This document shows positions 59,727 through 64,000 of a stretch of 64,000 bases of DNA, one piece after another. Both the position numbers and the translations under genes were made by a program. Origin of the DNA: Thiobacillus denitrificans DSM 12475 (GTDB lineage: Bacteria > Pseudomonadota > Gammaproteobacteria > Burkholderiales > Thiobacillaceae); the NCBI RefSeq assembly GCF_000376425.1, contig NZ_AQWL01000006.1:1-64000 (forward strand), in the 5' to 3' direction. How positions within the stretch are numbered: the first letter of the stretch is position 1; every line of letters begins with the position of its first letter. The notes below the pieces were generated by a model. The model worked only from the letters and a program-made list of their open reading frames with translations, ran no database searches and was not told where the DNA came from.

Positions 59727-60815
59727 GGTGGGCGTTGCGGAATCGGAAGAGCCGGCATTATAGCTGTCGCGATAGAATGTGCTGGCGAGGTAGGCGTCGC
59801 GCAGTTCGCGCAGCGCCACCAGCAGCACGCCTGCCAGCGGCACCGCCAGCAGCACGCCGACGAAGCCGAACAACTGGCCGAACGCAGCCAGCGCGAAGAT
59901 CACCGCCACCGGATGCAGGCCGACACGCTCGCCGACCAGGCGCGGGGTGACGACATAGCTTTCCAGCGCTTGACCGGCCAGATAAATACCCGCCACCCAG
60001 GCTACCCCGATCCAGTCGGCAAACTGCAGCAAGGCCACCAGCAGCGCCAGGATCATGCCGAGGCCGAAACCGAGAAAGGGCACGAAGGACAGCACGCCGG
60101 TGAGGATGCCGATCGGTAGCGCGTAATCCAGTCCCGCTACCCACAGCGCCAGCGTGTAATACAGGGAAAGGGTGGCCATCACCGCCATCTGCCCGCGCAG
60201 GAACTCGCCGACCACCGCGTCCATGTCACGTGCCACGCGGCCGACGCCAGCCATCCAGGCGCGCGGCGTAAGCGTGGCGACGCGTGCCACCATCACGTCC
60301 CAGTCCTTCAGCAGATAGAACATCACTACCGGGATCAGCAGCAGGTTGGCCAGCACGCCGACGACGGCGAGTGCGCCGGTCTGCAGGGTGGGCAGCCAGG
60401 CGGCGCCGGTCTGCGCGGCTTTCTCGGTGAGCCAGGTTTTCAGCGCGTCCAGATTGGGGTCGATGGTAATGCCGAAAGTCTGCGCAAGCCACGGCAGAAA
60501 ACGGGTCTGCAAGAGATCGAGTGCGCGTGGAACGCGCTGCGACAATTCCGCGAACTGCCCCTGGAACAGCGGCAGCGCCACCAGCAGCAGCGCGAGCAGC
60601 AGCAGCCCTGCGAGCACGATGACGATCACGGTGCCGGCCGCGCGTGGAATGCGGCGCGCCTCCAGCCGGTCGACCAGCGGATCGAAGATGTAGGCGAGCA
60701 GGGCGCCTGCCAGAAACGGCGTGAGGATGGGGCCGAGCAGGTAGATCAGTCCGCCCGTGACGAGCAGGAAGGCAAGGGCAAGCCAGGGAATGTTGAGCGG
60801 GCGGATCGCGTTCAT
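59727..60815 (-). CDS. AI-2E/PerM-family permease, frame continuous with purC
   Basis: This membrane protein of about 363 residues has seven to eight helices and the AI-2E exporter family pattern: [33 protein letters not shown] near the N terminus and [18 protein letters not shown] and [23 protein letters not shown]-type sequence towards the end. The substrate is not predictable. It ends [18 protein letters not shown] and then runs through a short linker into PurC with no stop codon, so a 661-residue fusion (58830-60815) is possible. The ATG at 60815 is divergent from purM. Confidence 0.85.
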
Positions 60816-60855
60816 AGGCGGTAAAATAGCGCACTTTTTGCTTCTGGAGCCGGGC

Positions 60856-61884
60856 GTGTCATCCATTTCCTACAAAGATGCTGGCGTCGATATCGACGCC
60901 GGCGATGCGCTGGTCGAACGCATCAAGCCGCTGGCCAAACGCACCATGCGCCCCGAAGTGCTGGCCGGCATCGGCGGCTTCGGCGCGCTGATCGAGATAT
61001 CCAAGAAATACCGGGAACCGGTGCTGGTGTCCGGTACCGACGGCGTCGGCACCAAACTCAAACTGGCGTTCGAACTGAACCGCCACGACAGCGTCGGCAT
61101 CGACCTCGTCGCGATGAGCGTCAACGACATCCTGGTGCAGGGCGCCGAGCCGCTGTTTTTCCTCGACTACTTCGCCTGCGGCAAGCTCACGCTGGACACC
61201 GCCGAAGCGGTGATCGCCGGCATTGCGAAGGGCTGCGAGCAGGCCGGCTGCGCGCTGATCGGCGGCGAGACCGCCGAAATGCCCGGCATGTATGCCGAGG
61301 GTGAATACGACCTCGCCGGCTTTGCCGTCGGCGTGGTGGAAAAATCCAGGCTCATCGGCGGCCAGTCCATCGTGCCGGGCGACGTGGTGCTCGGGTTGGC
61401 GTCTTCCGGCGCGCATTCCAACGGCTATTCGCTGATCCGCAAGCTGATCGACGTGTCCGGCATCGGCCTCAAGTCCGATTTCCACGGCCGTCCGTTTGCC
61501 GACGCCGTGATGGAGCCGACGCGGATCTACGTCAAGCCGCTCTTGGCGCTGCTGGAGAAGCTGCCGGTCAAGGGCATGGCGCACATCACCGGCGGCGGCA
61601 TCACCGGCAATCTGCCGCGCTGCCTGCCGGAGGGCGTGGCAGCCCGGATCGATCAGGCCGCGTGGACGCGTCCGCCGCTGTTCGACTGGCTGCAGCAGGC
61701 CGGCAACGTCGCGCCGGATGAAATGCTGCGCACCTTCAACTGCGGCATCGGCCTGTGCGTCGTCGCCGCCGCCGCGGACGCCGCCGCCGCGATGGCGCAC
61801 CTGCAGGCGAGCGGTGAAACCGTATGGCAGGTCGGCGAAATCGTCGCGCGTCCCGATGGCGCGGAGCAGGTGCTTTATCTGTGA
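60856..61884 (+). CDS. purM: Phosphoribosylformylglycinamidine cyclo-ligase (AIR synthetase)
   Basis: The 342-residue enzyme closes the imidazole ring in purine synthesis. It begins [25 protein letters not shown] and has [27 protein letters not shown] and [13 protein letters not shown]. The start is GTG 60856, with CTGGAG 7-10 bases upstream. It overlaps purN as GTGA. Confidence 0.97.
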   Translation: MSSISYKDAGVDIDAGDALVERIKPLAKRTMRPEVLAGIGGFGALIEISKKYREPVLVSGTDGVGTKLKLAFELNRHDSVGIDLVAMSVNDILVQGAEPLFFLDYFACGKLTLDTAEAVIAGIAKGCEQAGCALIGGETAEMPGMYAEGEYDLAGFAVGVVEKSRLIGGQSIVPGDVVLGLASSGAHSNGYSLIRKLIDVSGIGLKSDFHGRPFADAVMEPTRIYVKPLLALLEKLPVKGMAHITGGGITGNLPRCLPEGVAARIDQAAWTRPPLFDWLQQAGNVAPDEMLRTFNCGIGLCVVAAAADAAAAMAHLQASGETVWQVGEIVARPDGAEQVLYL

Positions 61885-62513
61885 CCTGCCGCGTCGTCGT
61901 GCTGCTGTCGGGGCGCGGCAGCAATTTACAGGCGATCGCCGAAGCGCAGCTGCCAATTGATATCGTCGCCGTCATCGGCAACCGCCCGCAGGCGGCAGGA
62001 CTGGCCTACGCACATGAGCACGGCCTGACCACCGTCGTGCTCGACCACATCGCGCATCCCGATCGCGCCGCTTTCGACGTCCTGCTGGCCGACGAAGTCG
62101 CGCGCCACCAGCCCGACCTGGTGGTGCTGGCGGGCTACATGCGCATCCTCAGTTCGGCCTTCATCGCGCGTTTCGAAGGCCGCCTGCTGAATATCCACCC
62201 CTCGCTGCTGCCCGCTTTCCCGGGATTGAAGACGCACGAACGCGCCCTGGCGGAAGGCGTGAAAATCCACGGCTGCACCGTGCACTTCGTTACCGCCGAG
62301 CTGGATCACGGCCCCATCGTCATCCAGGCCGCGGTGCCGGTGCGGGCGGACGATACGGCCGATGCCCTCGCCACGCGGGTCCTGGAACAGGAACACCGCA
62401 TCTACCCGCAGGCGATCCGCTGGTTTGCCGAGGGCCGCCTGCTCAATCAGCATGGCCGGGTAAACTTGATGGACGATCCGGCGTCACAGTCTGTGTTTCC
62501 CCACGGAGTGTGA
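61881..62513 (+). CDS. purN: Phosphoribosylglycinamide formyltransferase
   Basis: The 210-residue enzyme formylates GAR. It has [14 protein letters not shown] at the phosphate site and the catalytic set N, H, D in [15 protein letters not shown] and [11 protein letters not shown]. The GTG start overlaps the purM stop, so the two are coupled. It is followed closely by two DUF3108 genes. Confidence 0.97.
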   Translation: MTCRVVVLLSGRGSNLQAIAEAQLPIDIVAVIGNRPQAAGLAYAHEHGLTTVVLDHIAHPDRAAFDVLLADEVARHQPDLVVLAGYMRILSSAFIARFEGRLLNIHPSLLPAFPGLKTHERALAEGVKIHGCTVHFVTAELDHGPIVIQAAVPVRADDTADALATRVLEQEHRIYPQAIRWFAEGRLLNQHGRVNLMDDPASQSVFPHGV

Positions 62514-62515
62514 GC

Positions 62516-63268
62516 ATGTTCAAACATCTGTTACTGGCATCCGGTTTCATGATCGCGGCGACGGCCCAGGCCGCGCCCAGGGACCCCGATCCACCGCGGG
62601 CTGAAGCCCGTGTGGAGTCGTATGCGCCGCCGACGCAAATGAACCTGGTGTACGACTTCTACCGCAACGGCCACAAGCTCGGCCAGGTGATCGATACCTT
62701 TACCCGCAACGGCAGCCGCTACATGCTAAGCAGCGAAACCCGCGCCAACGGCCCGCTGAAAATGCTGTGGCCGGGCAGCATCCGCCTCGAAAGCAGCGGC
62801 GTGGTGACGCCGCAGGGACTGCGGCCGACACGTTTCCAGTATGCCCGCAGCGATGCGCCGCACAAGCTGGCGAGTGCACGCCTCGACTGGAAACAACGCA
62901 GCATTGCCTGGCAATACAAGGGCGAGTCATGGCAGATGAAAGGCCTGAAGAACGGGACACAGGATCAGCTGTCGCAGCTCTACCAGTTCATGTTCGCCCC
63001 CAGCCTGCCCGCCGACTATGCCCTGCAGGTGGTAAGTCGGCGCGATCTGGACGACTACCATTACACGCGCAGCGATGGCGGTGCCATCGTGACGCCGCTG
63101 GGGACGCTGGCCACCCAGCAATACCAGCGCGTCGAACAGAAGCCGGGCGAGAAAGCCATCACCGTATGGGTTGCGCCGGCGCGTCAGAACCTGCCGGTGC
63201 AGATCCGGGTATTCGATGACGGCGCCACGCTCGAACAGCGCCTGGTGAGCGCCAGCATCAAAGGCTGA
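62516..63268 (+). CDS. DUF3108 exported protein
   Basis: The 250-residue precursor has a signal peptide (LLLASGFMIAATAQA) and the DUF3108 beta-rich domain starting NLVYDFYRNGHKLGQVIDTF, with SRYMLSSETRANGPL. The domain resembles lipocalin-like periplasmic barrels; the function is unknown. ATG 62516 has CGGAG 7 bases upstream; a GTG at 62510 is the alternative. The stop overlaps the next start as ATGA-like TGATG. Confidence 0.85.
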   Translation: MFKHLLLASGFMIAATAQAAPRDPDPPRAEARVESYAPPTQMNLVYDFYRNGHKLGQVIDTFTRNGSRYMLSSETRANGPLKMLWPGSIRLESSGVVTPQGLRPTRFQYARSDAPHKLASARLDWKQRSIAWQYKGESWQMKGLKNGTQDQLSQLYQFMFAPSLPADYALQVVSRRDLDDYHYTRSDGGAIVTPLGTLATQQYQRVEQKPGEKAITVWVAPARQNLPVQIRVFDDGATLEQRLVSASIKG

Positions 63269-64000
63269 TGCCGATGGGGCGCAGGCTACGCCCCTGGTGG
63301 CTGGCCCTGGCGGCTTCGCTGCTACTGCACGGCACCTTGATCGGCGCTTTGGGTTGGCGGCTGCCGCAGTGGCAGCCGCCTGCCGAACCGCCCCCGTTCG
63401 AAGCGCGGCTGCTTGCCAAACCGCCCACCGTCGTGACGGCCGCCGCGCTCTTGCCGGCTCCACCGGCCGCCTCCCGGGCGCCGCCGGCCCGCGCCGCGCC
63501 GCCGCCTGAATTGCCTGCCGAAGCAGAAACCGAAGCAGAAACCGAAGTGGAAACCGAAGTGGAAACCGAGGCGGCCGCAGCTGCGGCCGTTGCGGCGACC
63601 GATTTGAACAATGCGCCCGCAGGGCGCCTCGACGAAGCCCCCGTCATCGCAGCAGCGCCGGTCGAAGCACCGCCGCCGACACTGAACCCGTTGCCGCCGC
63701 GTCTCGACCTGCACTTTCGGGTGCATTACGGTGTGGCGGCGGGCGAGCAGACGCTACTCTGGGTGAACCAGGGTGAGCACTACACGCTGACCAGTGTGGC
63801 GGCGGCCAGCGGTCTCGCCGGTGTGTTTTACCGCGGCCGCTTCGTGCAGACCAGCCGTGGCCGCATCACGCCGCATGGCTTGCAGCCGGAGGAATTCTGG
63901 GACCAGCGTGGCGACAAGCGCAGCCGCGCGCGCTTCGATGCGGCCAACAACAGCCTCACGCTGATCCCGGCGAAGGGGGCGCCACGCCATTTCGCCTATC
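63268..64000 (+). CDS. DUF3108 protein with N-terminal anchor and acidic repeats (3' end outside window)
   Basis: The frame starts at ATG 63268 (or 63274), overlapping the previous stop, and is open to the window edge, giving 244 residues. It has one N-terminal membrane helix (WWLALAASLLLHGTLIGALGW), a proline/alanine-rich periplasmic stretch as in TonB-like proteins, four 12-bp repeats encoding E-A/V-E-T at about residues 86-101, and then the DUF3108 domain (LDLHFRVHYGVAAGEQTLLW). A second copy of the preceding gene's domain, it probably works with it at the envelope. Confidence 0.85.
   Translation, partial: MPMGRRLRPWWLALAASLLLHGTLIGALGWRLPQWQPPAEPPPFEARLLAKPPTVVTAAALLPAPPAASRAPPARAAPPPELPAEAETEAETEVETEVETEAAAAAAVAATDLNNAPAGRLDEAPVIAAAPVEAPPPTLNPLPPRLDLHFRVHYGVAAGEQTLLWVNQGEHYTLTSVAAASGLAGVFYRGRFVQTSRGRITPHGLQPEEFWDQRGDKRSRARFDAANNSLTLIPAKGAPRHFAY

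Overview
The window is GC-rich proteobacterial chromosome. Gene content and order (waaA facing tolC–rhodanese–pcm, the zapB/zapA/6S RNA/fau block, tRNA-Met–miaB–ybeZ–ybeY–corC, a RegB/RegA redox pair, a TsuA-type thiosulfate permease, an Rpf-type signal system) suggest a betaproteobacterium, most likely a sulfur oxidiser related to Thiobacillus. The taxonomy is inferred from gene content and style, not from a marker gene search.

Layout. Positions 1-2283 look like the end of an integrated plasmid-like element lying against the 3' end of a tRNA-Ala gene: the tail of an IS30-type transposase, an array of about five iteron-like repeats, a TrfA-type replication initiator and a small helix-turn-helix protein. 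Positions 2284-13546 are mostly housekeeping: tRNA-Ala, vanZ-like, lgt, ilvD fused in frame to a hexose-6-phosphate mutarotase, an orphan ParA, an ankyrin protein, a DUF255 protein, a small cytochrome c, an alanine:sodium symporter and fau. Positions 13563-19476 carry 6S RNA, zapA/zapB, a cobalamin riboswitch with btuB and cobO, a glycosyltransferase and gluQ, whose stop codon lies in a telomere-like CCCTAG repeat. Positions 20135-25964 hold a promoter, a CAU tRNA, miaB-ybeZ-ybeY-corC, a MidA-type methyltransferase and a pteridine reductase.

Positions 26172-39886 hold a bactofilin, an MFS exporter, a methyltransferase, metK, two small accessory ORFs, a sugar epimerase, waaA, tolC with its neighbours, and thiC. 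Between the TPP riboswitch and thiC lies a striking tandem array of five near-identical hairpins. Positions 39891-42434 hold a TerB-like protein and regBA. Positions 42661-47563 form a copper region: an OprC/NosA-type TonB receptor and a PCuAC chaperone face an hvfABC operon. That operon encodes a ribosomally made, probably cysteine-modified copper-binding peptide; its precursor has EGKCG motifs on both sides of two EF-hands.

Positions 48054-50708 hold hsp20, argB, an EVE protein and a TSUP permease. Positions 50887-56458 are a complete diffusible-signal-factor locus (rpfF facing rpfG-rpfC) in which rpfC is split by a 1,026-bp IS481-type element flanked by a 6-bp target duplication; removing it restores the frame exactly. 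The window ends with a hydrolase, a thiosulfate permease, purC sharing one open frame with a PerM/AI-2E-type permease, purM-purN and two DUF3108 proteins, the last cut by the window edge.
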